NCBI GenBank assembly: GCA_030424865.1
Contig: JAUHVR010000018.1
Span: 1 to 64,000, forward strand
Source of the DNA: Alphaproteobacteria bacterium
GTDB taxonomy: Bacteria > Pseudomonadota > Alphaproteobacteria > Rhodobacterales > Rhodobacteraceae
DNA: 64,000 nt
Reading direction: 5' to 3'
This document shows, piece by piece, positions 17,123 through 26,443 of the stretch (position 1 is its first letter; every line of letters starts with the position of its first letter). A program made the translations under genes and the position numbers. The notes beneath the pieces were generated by a model. That model was not told the origin of the DNA and ran no database searches. It saw only the letters and a program-made list of their open reading frames with translations.

Positions 17123-18994
17123 ATGGACACCTTCCTGTTTCAGGCTGCACTTTTCCTTGGCGCCGCAGTTGTTGCGGTGCCCTTGGCCGCGCGGTTGGGG
17201 CTGGGCTCGGTCCTCGGCTACCTGCTGGCGGGGATCATCATCGGCCCGGTCTTTGGGCTGGTCGGCGAGACGAGCGATCTGCAGCATGTGGCCGAGTTTG
17301 GCGTCGTGATGATGCTGTTCCTGATCGGGCTCGAGCTTGAGCCGCGCACGCTTTGGGACATGCGACATCGTCTGCTGGGCCTCGGGGGCCTGCAGATCGT
17401 TCTGACCTGTGGCGCCGTTATGGCGGGGGCCATGGCGCTGGGGCATCCCTGGCAAACGGCCTTGGCCATAGGGTTGATCTTTTCGCTGTCGTCGACGGCC
17501 ATCGTGCTGCAGACCCTGAACGAAAAGGGGTTGATGCAAACCAACGGCGGGCGGTCCGCCTTTTCGGTCCTGCTCACGCAGGACGTTGCGGTCATTCCGA
17601 TGCTGGTCGCCCTGCCCCTGCTGGCAATCACCGCCGCGCCTTCATTTTCCGAGGATGGCTCGATCAACCGGCACCTGTCCGAGAATGACAGCCACGCAAC
17701 ACTGTCCCTGGTCGAAGGCCTTCCGGCTTGGGGGGTCACCCTGGTGACCCTTGGCGTGGTGGCCGGGATCGTTTTGGCCGGGGTCTACCTGACCCGGCCG
17801 ATCTTTCGCTTCATCCACGCCACCAACCTGCGCGAGATGTATACGGCGCTGGCCCTGCTGATCGTCGTGGGCATCGGGTTCCTGATGATGCTGGTGGGGC
17901 TTTCGCCCGCGCTTGGCACGTTTCTGGCGGGTGTTGTTCTGGCCAACAGCGAGTTCCGTCACGAGCTGGAATCCGACATCGAGCCGTTCAAGGGCCTGCT
18001 GTTGGGGCTTTTCTTCATCACGGTGGGCGCGGGCATCAACTTCGAGATCCTGTTCAGCGCGCCGGTCACCATCGCCGCAGCCGCCTTTGCGATCATCGCC
18101 ATCAAGGGGCTGATCCTGTACGCACTCGCGCGGCTCTTCAAGCTGAAGGGCCGCAGCAAGTGGTTGTTTACGCTCAGCCTGGCACAGGCGGGCGAATTCG
18201 GGTTCGTGCTGGTCTCGTTTTCCGGTCAGCAAAACGTGCTGCCTGAAGGCCTGTCCGAAATCCTTCTGTTGGTCATTGCCCTGACCATGCTGATCACGCC
18301 ACTGCTTTTCATCCTTTACGATCAGCTGTCCTCCCGTCTGGGTGACAGCGGCACGCAGATGGAGCCGGACGAGATCGACATCAAGGGCCCGGTCATCATC
18401 GCGGGCATCGGCCGGTTTGGTCAGATCGTCAACCGGTTGGTGCGTTCGACCGGGCACCAGACCATCGTGCTGGACCACAACATGCGCACCATCGAGCTGA
18501 TGCGTCGTTTCGGCGTGCGTGGTTTCTTTGGCGATCCGACCCGGCCCGAGCTGCTGCATGCCGCCGGGCTGGCCAGCGCACATGTCCTGGTCGCGGCCCT
18601 GGACGATCCCGATGCGACCACCAAGCTGGTGACCTACGCCCGTCGCGCCCGCCCTGATCTGCATATCATCGCCCGGGCGCGTGACCGCACCCATGTCTAC
18701 CGCCTGTACCAAGCCGGAGCCGACGACATCGTACGCGAGCTGTTCGACAGCTCGCTTCGTGCCGGGCGTTATGTGCTTGAGAACATCGGACTGAGCGAAT
18801 ACGAAGCGGCCCAAGCCGAGGCCACATTCTATCAGCACGATCGCTACACCGTGCGGGAACTTGCCAAGGTATGGGAGCCGGATGTGGCGACGATCGACAA
18901 CCTCAAGTATCAGGAACGCGCGCGCGAACTTGAGAAAGAGCTGGAAACCGCACTGTCAACGCTGCTGGACCAGCGCGATGGCCCTGACACCTGA
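17123..18994 (+). CDS. CPA2 monovalent cation:proton antiporter (KefB/KefC type)
   Basis: 623 aa. About 12 membrane helices (residues 1-385) form the Na/H-exchanger domain, with LGYLLAGIIIGPV and GLIFSLSSTAIVLQTLNEKG as typical stretches. A cytoplasmic TrkA-N (RCK) domain follows from about 415, with the Rossmann motif VIIAGIGRFGQIVNRLV and a nucleotide-binding acidic residue in IVLDHN. It probably exchanges potassium or sodium for protons, gated by a nucleotide or glutathione adduct as in Kef systems; a separate KefF/KefG ancillary gene is not adjacent. GAGGA precedes the ATG. Confidence 0.93.
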   Translation: MDTFLFQAALFLGAAVVAVPLAARLGLGSVLGYLLAGIIIGPVFGLVGETSDLQHVAEFGVVMMLFLIGLELEPRTLWDMRHRLLGLGGLQIVLTCGAVMAGAMALGHPWQTALAIGLIFSLSSTAIVLQTLNEKGLMQTNGGRSAFSVLLTQDVAVIPMLVALPLLAITAAPSFSEDGSINRHLSENDSHATLSLVEGLPAWGVTLVTLGVVAGIVLAGVYLTRPIFRFIHATNLREMYTALALLIVVGIGFLMMLVGLSPALGTFLAGVVLANSEFRHELESDIEPFKGLLLGLFFITVGAGINFEILFSAPVTIAAAAFAIIAIKGLILYALARLFKLKGRSKWLFTLSLAQAGEFGFVLVSFSGQQNVLPEGLSEILLLVIALTMLITPLLFILYDQLSSRLGDSGTQMEPDEIDIKGPVIIAGIGRFGQIVNRLVRSTGHQTIVLDHNMRTIELMRRFGVRGFFGDPTRPELLHAAGLASAHVLVAALDDPDATTKLVTYARRARPDLHIIARARDRTHVYRLYQAGADDIVRELFDSSLRAGRYVLENIGLSEYEAAQAEATFYQHDRYTVRELAKVWEPDVATIDNLKYQERARELEKELETALSTLLDQRDGPDT

Positions 18995-19038
18995 ACCGCG
19001 AATTTTGTCGCGACTTGAAACGTACCGGAAAGAATTCA

Positions 19039-21228
19039 ATGAAGATCATCGTTCACGCAGGAATGCACCAGACAGGCACAGCCGCATTGCAATCCGCGTT
19101 TCATCAGGGATCTGGCACAGGGTACACTTATCTATCTTACGACGGTCCGAACCTGTCTCGCGTCTTGTCCAAATGTTTCACCGACATCCCGGCGTTGTCC
19201 GGGGACGATGCAAAGTCGCCCACCACCGACATCGACCCGGAATGCGCAAAGATACGCGATAGGCTGGACGCGCAAATTCAGGATTGCACCCAACCCGCCC
19301 TGTTGGTCTCGGCCGAGGCGCTGTCGATCAACTCGGGTGAGCGGCAAAAGAACGTTGCCGATTGGTTGAACGGTCACTCGAACGACATTCAGGTGATCTC
19401 GTACGTTCGGCCGCCACTGGCCTACATGAAAGACGCCTTTCTCGAACGGCTTAAGACCGGGTTTACGGAACTGAATGCCTCAAAACTGTTCCCTTATTAC
19501 CGGGGTCGGTTCTGGGGACTGCTGCTTCATTTCAAGCGCCAGCAATGTACCTTTGTCACCTGCGACGATACCTTGCTTGAGAACGGCAACCTGATTGCCG
19601 ATTTCGCGAAACGGTCCGGTTTGACCGCGCCCGAAACCGAGGCACAGACCGGCGGGCCCGAGTTCTCGGCCGCAGCCGTTTGCCTGTTGTACCTGTATCG
19701 CAAAGAGGTCCAGGCGGCGGTACCAAAGGAGCGGGAGGACATGGTGGGCGACCGCAACGTCGTCGATTTCTTGCGCAGGATCACTGGGCCACGTTTTCAG
19801 TTGTCGCCAGACATCTTTGGTGCCGACAAGCCACGTTTCCAGTCGCACATCGATTGGATGGAGCGATATGTGGACAAGCCACTGGCCGAAGAACAGGACG
19901 CCGACGCCACGCTTTTTGCAACCGAACAGGATCTGCTGGACGGTGCAAATGATGCTTACCCGGCGCTGAAAATCGCCTTGGATCAGATCGGTCTTCTGCC
20001 CAGCGGCGACCTGGTGTCTGACCTGCGCACGCTGCAAGAACATTTGCGCTCTTTCTTGAGAAGCCAGCTTGGTCCGGTTACGCCCACCAAACCCAAAAAC
20101 AGCGCTCTTTCAAAGGCCGCCGACACGGGCGCTTTGGCGGCCCCGGCGGCGCAAAAAGCCAAGCCTTCGCGGCCCGACCTGCGTATCATCGTGCATGCCG
20201 GGATGCACAAGACGGGCAGCACCTCGTTGCAGCTGTCTTTTGCCGGGGACACGTCGGACAAATACCACTATCTGCTTGGGGCCGAGCCCAATTTCTCGAT
20301 GTCGATGTTCCTCATGTTCGAGGACGAGGACAAACTGCAGGACCACCTGTATCACCGCATTTCACAGGTCAGCCAGGAAGAGCTGCTGACCAAGCGGGCC
20401 GAACTGACAAAGTTTGTCGACGAACAGATATCGCAGTCACCCCAGCCGACGCTGGTGGTCTCTGGCGAAGATATCTCGGGCTACAATCACCGCGTGATCG
20501 CGCGGCTTGCCGACTATCTGCGATCCTTCTCTGAGGACATCAGCGTCATCACCTACGTCCGTCCGCCAAGCGCTTATATGGAAAGCGCCTTCCAGGAACG
20601 CCTGAAGCATCAGCTTGTGGAACCAGACCCAATTGCCCTTTGGCCCCGCTACCAAAAACGGCTGCAGAACGTGATTGATGCCTTCGGCGTCGAAAACAAC
20701 AGCTTCGTGAAGTTCGATCGCAAAGGTCTTGAGAATGAGAATGTCATTGACGATTTCTCGACCCGGGTGGGTTTGCCCCGCCCGAAGGACATCGACGCAG
20801 AGGCCAATACCAGCATGTCCGCCGAGGCCGTCGCCCTGACCTATGCCTATCGTAAGCTTCTGGACCCGACGCCACCCAGCGGGATCGAGGCACAAGAGAC
20901 CGATCGGCTGTTTCTTCATCGCCTCGAAACGATCGGCCAGGGCAAATTGCGATTTGACAAGTCTTTCCTGGAAACGGGGCGCGCGTATTACGACGGCGAT
21001 CTGGCATGGATGGAAAGCCACCTTGGTGTCTCACTTGACGAAACACGCTCGAGCGGTGCCGGCCATATCGCGGGGTCGACCGATTTGATCGAGCAAGCCA
21101 CAGAGAACTTGCCCGCGTTGAAAGCGTTGAACGAAAGCCTTGGAATCGAGCCTGCCGATACGCTGGAAGATAACCTGATTGCGCTGCGCAAGGCATGCGC
21201 TGACCATGGGGCACACTTCTTGGTCTGA
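19039..21228 (+). CDS. tandem-duplicated sulfotransferase-like protein (two domains)
   Basis: 729 aa built of two homologous halves, about 1-345 and 380-729, joined by a Lys/Ala/Pro linker. Each half starts with the 5'-phosphosulfate-binding loop of PAPS sulfotransferases: HAGMHQTGTAALQ in the first and HAGMHKTGSTSLQ in the second. Each has the later VISYVRPPLAYMKDAFLERL or VITYVRPPSAYMESAFQERL segment. The loop lysine is replaced by glutamine in the first half, so that half may be inactive or only structural. GGAAAG lies 6 nt before the ATG at 19039. The acceptor is unknown; surface polysaccharide is a common target (inference). It follows the antiporter by 44 bp. Confidence 0.8.
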   Translation: MKIIVHAGMHQTGTAALQSAFHQGSGTGYTYLSYDGPNLSRVLSKCFTDIPALSGDDAKSPTTDIDPECAKIRDRLDAQIQDCTQPALLVSAEALSINSGERQKNVADWLNGHSNDIQVISYVRPPLAYMKDAFLERLKTGFTELNASKLFPYYRGRFWGLLLHFKRQQCTFVTCDDTLLENGNLIADFAKRSGLTAPETEAQTGGPEFSAAAVCLLYLYRKEVQAAVPKEREDMVGDRNVVDFLRRITGPRFQLSPDIFGADKPRFQSHIDWMERYVDKPLAEEQDADATLFATEQDLLDGANDAYPALKIALDQIGLLPSGDLVSDLRTLQEHLRSFLRSQLGPVTPTKPKNSALSKAADTGALAAPAAQKAKPSRPDLRIIVHAGMHKTGSTSLQLSFAGDTSDKYHYLLGAEPNFSMSMFLMFEDEDKLQDHLYHRISQVSQEELLTKRAELTKFVDEQISQSPQPTLVVSGEDISGYNHRVIARLADYLRSFSEDISVITYVRPPSAYMESAFQERLKHQLVEPDPIALWPRYQKRLQNVIDAFGVENNSFVKFDRKGLENENVIDDFSTRVGLPRPKDIDAEANTSMSAEAVALTYAYRKLLDPTPPSGIEAQETDRLFLHRLETIGQGKLRFDKSFLETGRAYYDGDLAWMESHLGVSLDETRSSGAGHIAGSTDLIEQATENLPALKALNESLGIEPADTLEDNLIALRKACADHGAHFLV

Positions 21229-21307
21229 CCTGCGGGAAACGTGTTCGGACGACAGAGACCTGCGCCGCAGGGCTGACCAGAGCTCGGCGCTTGTGTCCTG
21301 AAACGAA

Positions 21308-21336
21308 AACAGCCCGCAGGGTCCTGCGGGCTGTTC
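21308..21336 (-). terminator. rho-independent terminator of carD
   Basis: An 11-12 bp GC-rich stem (CAGCCCGCAGG with CCTGCGGGCTG, 2-nt centre). Read leftward, it is followed by TTTTCGTTT, so it serves the leftward carD operon. The rightward sulfotransferase gene ends about 80 bp away. Confidence 0.8.
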
Positions 21337-21357
21337 CAATTCAAATGTAGAAACGCG

Positions 21358-21867
21358 TCAGGCGGCGCGGCTGATCAGGACGTCGTCCACCTGCTTGGCG
21401 GCGGCAACCTCGTCTCCGCCCGACACGGCGGCCACTTCGCGGGTCAAACGTTCCAGCGCGGCTTCGTAAAGCTGACGTTCCGAATAGCTCTGTTCGCGCT
21501 GATCATCGGCGCGGTGCAGGTCGCGCACCACTTCGGCGATTGCGATCAGGTCGCCCGAGTTGATTTTCTGTTCGTATTCCTGGGCACGACGCGACCACAT
21601 GGCGCGTTTGACCTTGGCCTTGCCCTTGAGCGTCTTCATCGCCTGGTTCACCACATCCGGAGAGCTGAGCGAGCGCATGCCGACCTCGGTCGCCTTGTGG
21701 GTCGGAACCCGCAGGGTCATCTTGTCCTTTTCAAAGGAAATCACGAAAAGTTCCAGCTGGATGCCGGCGATTTCCTGCTCTTCGATCGACACGATCTGGC
21801 CGACGCCATGCGCCGGGTAGACCACGTAATCATTGGGCCGGAATTCGAGCTTTTTCGCTTTGGTCAT
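21358..21867 (-). CDS. carD: CarD family transcription factor
   Basis: 169 aa. The N-terminal RNA-polymerase-interacting domain is clear (FRPNDYVVYPAHGVGQIVSI, then ELFVISFEKDKMTLRVP). A helical C-terminal DNA-binding part follows (MWSRRAQEYEQKINSGDL). CarD stabilises open complexes at many promoters, notably rRNA promoters, and is standard in alphaproteobacteria. The ATG at 21867 is followed downstream by a clear terminator. It is the last gene of the leftward set that includes fdxA. Confidence 0.95.
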   Translation of the reverse strand: MTKAKKLEFRPNDYVVYPAHGVGQIVSIEEQEIAGIQLELFVISFEKDKMTLRVPTHKATEVGMRSLSSPDVVNQAMKTLKGKAKVKRAMWSRRAQEYEQKINSGDLIAIAEVVRDLHRADDQREQSYSERQLYEAALERLTREVAAVSGGDEVAAAKQVDDVLISRAA

Positions 21868-22075
21868 TCAGTTCTTCCTCACTCTCAGCGCAAGCACAGG
21901 CGACAAAAAAGGCAACGGGAACACAGTGCGTTCCCCGTCACCTCTGGTATCAGTCCGCTTGTAACATTGGGCCCATGCCGGCCCAGTTCTTCGCATGGCG
22001 TACAATCATATGTAACAGGAATATAGCATATGTTCCGCCTCTTTTCCAGCCGGAAATATGATCAAACCGGAAACG

Positions 22076-22101
22076 CCCTTTAACCTCAACAAGTTAAAGG
22101 G
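22076..22101 (-). repeat. hairpin downstream of fdxA
   Basis: Perfect 9-bp arms CCCTTTAAC and GTTAAAGGG with an 8-nt loop, 54 bp after the fdxA stop and about 210 bp before carD. There is no long T run, so it could be a weak terminator, a processing site, or a protein site at the carD promoter. Confidence 0.45.
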
Positions 22102-22154
22102 GGCAATATTCGGGCCGCGCCCGCTATTTCGCAGCCGCAGAACCGAATCGGTTC

Positions 22155-22493
22155 TCAGCCGCCTTCACCCGCCGCCTCGGAAAAGTGGGTGTCCAGCTTG
22201 TTCGGCGTGCCGTCCAGCGCCTCTGCTTCAGGCAGAGGATCTTTCTTGGTGATGATCACCGGCCACATTTCCGAGTACTTGCGATTGAACTCAACCCATT
22301 TCTCCATGTCCGGTTCAGTGTCCGGGCGGATGGCGTCGGCGGGGCATTCGGGTTCACACACGCCACAGTCGATGCATTCGTCGGGGTGGATCACCAGCAT
22401 GTTTTCACCTTCGTAAAAACAATCGACCGGGCAGACCTCGACGCAGTCGGTGTATTTGCAGGCGATGCAATTGTCGGTGACGATATAGGTCAT
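22155..22493 (-). CDS. fdxA: 7Fe ferredoxin FdxA
   Basis: 112 aa electron carrier. The N-terminal cluster cysteines are in [17 protein letters not shown] and the second set in [12 protein letters not shown], the pattern of [3Fe-4S][4Fe-4S] ferredoxins of the Azotobacter FdI type. The C-terminal half carries the usual alphaproteobacterial extension ([17 protein letters not shown]). It lies between an S4 RNA-binding protein and carD, an order shared across Rhodobacteraceae as far as I know. Confidence 0.95.
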   Translation of the reverse strand: MTYIVTDNCIACKYTDCVEVCPVDCFYEGENMLVIHPDECIDCGVCEPECPADAIRPDTEPDMEKWVEFNRKYSEMWPVIITKKDPLPEAEALDGTPNKLDTHFSEAAGEGG

Positions 22494-22545
22494 GGCGTGG
22501 CGTCCGTATGGGTTTCTTCCGGCCTAGCTAGTCCAGACGCGCGGA

Positions 22546-22917
22546 TCATTCAAGCGGGGTATCCTTGTTAAGATCAAGGGCGCGACGATCCTTCTTGGTC
22601 GGACGACCACGTCCTTCAAATCTTGGGTTTTTCGGAACCGGGTCTTCGGATCTGGGTTTGGGAGGGTCCAGGTCCTCGTATAACCCCTGCGCCTCGGGCG
22701 CGGGACCGCGCCGCTCGCCGGGGGCGATGACCTTGATCACACGCACGATCTTGCCTTGGGGAAAGGTCACCACATCGCCGGGGGCCACATCGGTGGAACG
22801 TTTGGAGACATGCAGCCCGTTCAGGCGGACATGCCCCGCCTGAACCACCTTGGACGCCAGCGTGCGCGTCTTGAAGAAACGCGCATGCCACAGCCATTTG
22901 TCGATCCGGATCTTCAC
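22546..22917 (-). CDS. S4-domain RNA-binding protein (Hsp15-like)
   Basis: 123 aa. The S4 fold occupies residues 1-60 (KIRIDKWLWHARFFKTRTLA, then VVQAGHVRLNGLHV), like the heat-shock protein Hsp15 that recycles nascent-chain-blocked 50S subunits. A basic, Pro-rich tail follows (GRGRPTKKDRRAL). The only suitable start is GTG at 22917, 15 bp after the helicase stop. It is probably translated together with the helicase. Confidence 0.88.
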   Translation of the reverse strand: MKIRIDKWLWHARFFKTRTLASKVVQAGHVRLNGLHVSKRSTDVAPGDVVTFPQGKIVRVIKVIAPGERRGPAPEAQGLYEDLDPPKPRSEDPVPKNPRFEGRGRPTKKDRRALDLNKDTPLE

Positions 22918-22932
22918 CGGCCCATGCCGGGC

Positions 22933-25785
22933 CTAGCCCTTGTTCTTGAGCGCCATGAGCGCCGCAAAGGGGTTGTCGGGATCGATCGGCTTTTCCTTCT
23001 TGGGCGGACGGGCCTGATAGCTCTTGGCCTTGTCGTCACGCGGAGGACGCTTGCCCCCCTTGGGCTTGCCCTTGCCGCGGGGCTTGCCACCCTCGCCATC
23101 ACGCGACCGGTTGCCACCTTTGGCAAAGCGCTTGTCACCCTCGTTGCCGGACGGACGCCGCCCACGCTGGGTGTTGCGCATCCCGCCCCATGTGAAGGTG
23201 TAAAAGACCTCCATCTCGGGCTCGGCAGGTGTTTCGGGCTCGGCGGCGGGCGTCTCGGCAGCTGGCGCTTCGGCAACCTCGACCTCGGCAACCTCGGTCG
23301 CCGGTGCCCCGTCGGCCGGGGCCTCTTCCGAAGATTCCGCGACCGTTTCAGCCTCAGTTGCGGGCTCTTCGCCCTTGGAAGCTTCGGCGGGTGCCTGCGG
23401 CGCAGGCTTGACCTTTTCCCGTTCGCCTTGCTCGGCCTTGTAGCCCAGCCCCTTCATCAGGTCGGCGAATTGTTCCAGCGTCATGCCGGTGATCGACAAC
23501 ATGTCGGCCTTGGCCTCGAACCCGCCACGGCTGTCTTCGCCGCGCAGCATGTCGGCCAGGCGTTCCAGCATGTCGATCCGAATCGCCCGGGCCCCTGCCC
23601 CGCGATAGCCCGAAATCGTGTGATGCGCTGCGGGCGTGCCTTCGGTGTTCGGTACGGTCACAAGACCCGGAGGCGGCGCTTCGGGGAATTCCTGCAAGCC
23701 GTTGGCGAGGCTCCACAGCACGATCCGCAGTCGGGTCGGCGCGGGTTTCAGCAAGAGCGGCATAAAGATCGTGTACTGACCAAAGCGCACACCGTGCTTG
23801 CGCAGTACCGAGCGCGCGTCCTGATCCAGCGCCTTCACTTCGTCGTTCACATCCGAACGCACGAGAACGCCCATGGCCTCGACCATGCGGAAGCCGAAAC
23901 CACGCGCGAGGCCTGTCAAAGTCTCGTCCCGCTGAATGTTCAACAGCGGTTCAAACAGCGCGGCAATCTTGCGGTCGATGAAATGTTGAAGGCGGCGTTC
24001 CACCTTTTGGGCCACGTCTGCGCCCGCTTCTTCGTCGACAAAGGCCACGACGCGTGGCTTCAGCGGATCGTCGCCCGCCGCCAGTTTGCCCACCGCCTGG
24101 TCGCCCCACATCAGGCCACCCTGTTCGGTAAAGTCGATCTCGGTGTCCGGCGCGTTGTAGAAACGGTCGGCGCGCAGATGGAAATGCGGTGCAAGCGCCT
24201 GCAGTGACGCTGCCTTCAGCGTCTTGGCCTCTTGTCCCGTGGCGTCTTTGTCCTGGCGAAACCGGAAGCCTTCCAGACGGCCGACGAATTCGCCCTCGAC
24301 CGTGACTTCCCCATTCTCGTTAACTTCGGCCAAAAGGGCCTCCTTCTGCTTCAACCGCCGCAACAAGACACTTGTGCGGCGGTCAACAAATCTTTGGGTC
24401 AGACGGTCATGCAGAGCATCCGACAGCCTGTCTTCTACAGTCCGCGTGGCATCGCGCCAATGGTTTTCATCAATAACCCAGGCTTTTCGCTGTGCGACAT
24501 ATGTCCATGTGCGGATATATGCCAGTCGTTTTGACAGAGTGTCGATGTCGCCATCGGTCCGGTCGATGCGTTTCACCTGCCGCGCCATCCAGTCATCGGG
24601 CACATGGCCACGTTCGTGCAGGTGGTTAAAGATCGCCTCCAGCAGCCCCGCATGTTCGGCATGGCTGATGCCCCGGAAATCGGGAATGCGGCAGGTGTCC
24701 CACAGCAGCTTGACCGAGGCCGGGTCGCTGGCGCGCGCGCGCACTTCGGCCACGGCAGACAGCGATTTCAGCGCCTGCAGGTCGTCGGCCTCGCGCGCCT
24801 TGGTCAGCAGGTCGTCCTTGGGCGCGACCTCAAGCGAGGCGATCAGCGTCTCGATCGAGCCAAAGGACAGATCCGCGCTGCGCCAGTTGAGCTTTTTCAG
24901 CGGGGTGAAGCGATGATCGCAAATCGCCTCGGCCACCTCTTCGCTGAGCGGCGCGGCCTCGCCCGTGACGCCGAAGGTGCCGTCGCTCATCCCGCGACCG
25001 GCGCGGCCGGCGATCTGGGCCAACTCGTTGGGCGCCAGCGGACGCATCCGGCGGCCGTCGAACTTGGTTGTGGCGGAAAAGGCCACATGGTTGATGTCCA
25101 GGTTCAGGCCCATGCCAATCGCATCGGTCGCCACCAGATAGTCGACATCGCCATTCTGATAGAGCGCGACCTGCGCATTCCGTGTCCGGGGGCTGAGCGC
25201 GCCCATGACCACGGCGGCCCCGCCCTTTTGGCGGCGCAGCAGTTCGGCGATGGCATAGACGTTGTCGACAGAAAACCCGACGATGGCGCTGCGCGGCTGC
25301 AGACGGCTGATCTTTTTCGACCCGGTGTAGCTGAGTTGGCTCATCCGCTCGCGCCGGACGTATTCGACGCCCGGAACCAAGGCCGAGATCGGGCCGCGCA
25401 TGGTGTCAGAGCCCAAGAACAGTGTCTCATGCGTGCCGCGCATGCGCAGCAGGCGGTCGGTAAAGACATGGCCCCGCTCGGGATCGGCGCAAAGCTGGAT
25501 CTCGTCGATGGCGACAAAATCGCAGCCCATGCCCTCGGGCATCGCCTCGACGGTGCAGACCCAGTACTGGGCGCGCGGCGGCACGATCCGCTCTTCGCCG
25601 GTGACCATGGCGACAACGCCGGGGCCGCGCACGGCAACAATGCGATCATAGACCTCGCGCGCCAAAAGCCGCAGGGGCAACCCGATCATGCCGGTCCGAT
25701 AGCCCAACATGCGTTCGATCGCATAATGGGTCTTGCCTGTATTGGTCGGGCCGAGAACGGCCGCGATCCGTGCATTCAGGGCCAT
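22933..25785 (-). CDS. SUV3-like DEAD/DEAH-family RNA helicase with charged C-terminal tail
   Basis: 950 aa. Walker A is GPTNTGKTHYAIERM at about 13-27. The DEXQ-type motif II is VAIDEIQLC. The helicase C-domain motifs include DYLVATDAIGMGLNLDINHV and AQIAGRAGRGMSDGTFGVTG, which place it with the SUV3 helicases of mitochondria and alphaproteobacteria. A large middle region of about 300 residues follows. After residue 780 come an Ala/Glu/Pro-rich acidic segment and a strongly basic tail (RGKGKPKGGKRPPRDDKAK), probably RNA-binding. It likely unwinds structured RNA during decay or ribosome assembly. The partner nuclease is not encoded here. It follows the TPR gene by 18 bp. Confidence 0.92.
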   Translation of the reverse strand: MALNARIAAVLGPTNTGKTHYAIERMLGYRTGMIGLPLRLLAREVYDRIVAVRGPGVVAMVTGEERIVPPRAQYWVCTVEAMPEGMGCDFVAIDEIQLCADPERGHVFTDRLLRMRGTHETLFLGSDTMRGPISALVPGVEYVRRERMSQLSYTGSKKISRLQPRSAIVGFSVDNVYAIAELLRRQKGGAAVVMGALSPRTRNAQVALYQNGDVDYLVATDAIGMGLNLDINHVAFSATTKFDGRRMRPLAPNELAQIAGRAGRGMSDGTFGVTGEAAPLSEEVAEAICDHRFTPLKKLNWRSADLSFGSIETLIASLEVAPKDDLLTKAREADDLQALKSLSAVAEVRARASDPASVKLLWDTCRIPDFRGISHAEHAGLLEAIFNHLHERGHVPDDWMARQVKRIDRTDGDIDTLSKRLAYIRTWTYVAQRKAWVIDENHWRDATRTVEDRLSDALHDRLTQRFVDRRTSVLLRRLKQKEALLAEVNENGEVTVEGEFVGRLEGFRFRQDKDATGQEAKTLKAASLQALAPHFHLRADRFYNAPDTEIDFTEQGGLMWGDQAVGKLAAGDDPLKPRVVAFVDEEAGADVAQKVERRLQHFIDRKIAALFEPLLNIQRDETLTGLARGFGFRMVEAMGVLVRSDVNDEVKALDQDARSVLRKHGVRFGQYTIFMPLLLKPAPTRLRIVLWSLANGLQEFPEAPPPGLVTVPNTEGTPAAHHTISGYRGAGARAIRIDMLERLADMLRGEDSRGGFEAKADMLSITGMTLEQFADLMKGLGYKAEQGEREKVKPAPQAPAEASKGEEPATEAETVAESSEEAPADGAPATEVAEVEVAEAPAAETPAAEPETPAEPEMEVFYTFTWGGMRNTQRGRRPSGNEGDKRFAKGGNRSRDGEGGKPRGKGKPKGGKRPPRDDKAKSYQARPPKKEKPIDPDNPFAALMALKNKG

Positions 25786-25803
25786 TGCCCGCCCGCCTTT
25801 ATC

Positions 25804-26373
25804 TCAGAGAGAGGTGCCTTCCACCCGTCCTTGCAACCGGTCCACCGCCTTTTGCACATCAGCATCGTGCGGATGAAGTTCAAGTACGCGTTTGTAGGCG
25901 CGATAGGCAAGGTCCGGCTTGCCAACCTGTTCGAGGATGGCCCCAAGGCCACGGATCGCCCCAAAATGTTCCGGGTTCAGCGCCAGGGCGCGTTCCAGCG
26001 CATCGGCGCTTTGTCCAAATCGCTGTTGTTCATACAGAACCACGGCCAGCATCTGCCAGCCTTCGGCGAAATCCGGCGCGTGGTCGGTCAGCGCGGTCAG
26101 ATGCTCCATAGCCTTTTCCGGCTGCTTGGCTTCCAGCGCGTCCAAGGCACGCTGCAACAGCAGGTTCATCGAAGGCGAACCGGAGTTCGACCATATCAGC
26201 TCGATCTCGCGCACGATCCCGGGGGCGGCCTCGGCGTTCGAGGTCGCCAAATCCTCCATCAACCGTGACAGCCGCTCGGCATCCTGTGCTGCGGCTCCCA
26301 TGGGTAGGGAAAACATGACTATCGCCGACAGTGTCGCGACGGTACGTTTGAAATACTGGCTCATCGTCCTCAT
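25804..26373 (-). CDS. periplasmic TPR-repeat protein
   Basis: 189 aa. A signal peptide (SQYFKRTVATLSAIVMFSLP, cleaved after AAAQ) is followed by three or four tetratricopeptide units, for example AEGWQMLAVVLYEQQRFGQS and FGAIRGLGAILEQVGKPDLA. AGGAG stands at the correct distance before the ATG at 26373. The role is probably protein binding in the periplasm. It heads the leftward operon with the helicase, S4 protein, ferredoxin and CarD, and is divergent from the SCP2 gene. Confidence 0.87.
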   Translation of the reverse strand: MRTMSQYFKRTVATLSAIVMFSLPMGAAAQDAERLSRLMEDLATSNAEAAPGIVREIELIWSNSGSPSMNLLLQRALDALEAKQPEKAMEHLTALTDHAPDFAEGWQMLAVVLYEQQRFGQSADALERALALNPEHFGAIRGLGAILEQVGKPDLAYRAYKRVLELHPHDADVQKAVDRLQGRVEGTSL

Positions 26374-26443
26374 AACACTCCTGACTGTAGCGTACGTGAC
26401 CGGAAATGCCAGCGGCACGTGATCAACTGAAGGATAGCAAGAC

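Noticed and set aside
16508-17539. N-terminal extension of hpd
   Set aside because: The frame is open upstream but runs antisense through the Lrp gene and the antiporter start. A good ribosome binding site precedes 16507.
22076-22101. CtrA site (TTAA-N7-TTAA) upstream of carD
   Set aside because: The spacing between the TTAA elements is 10, not 7. The sequence is better explained as a hairpin.
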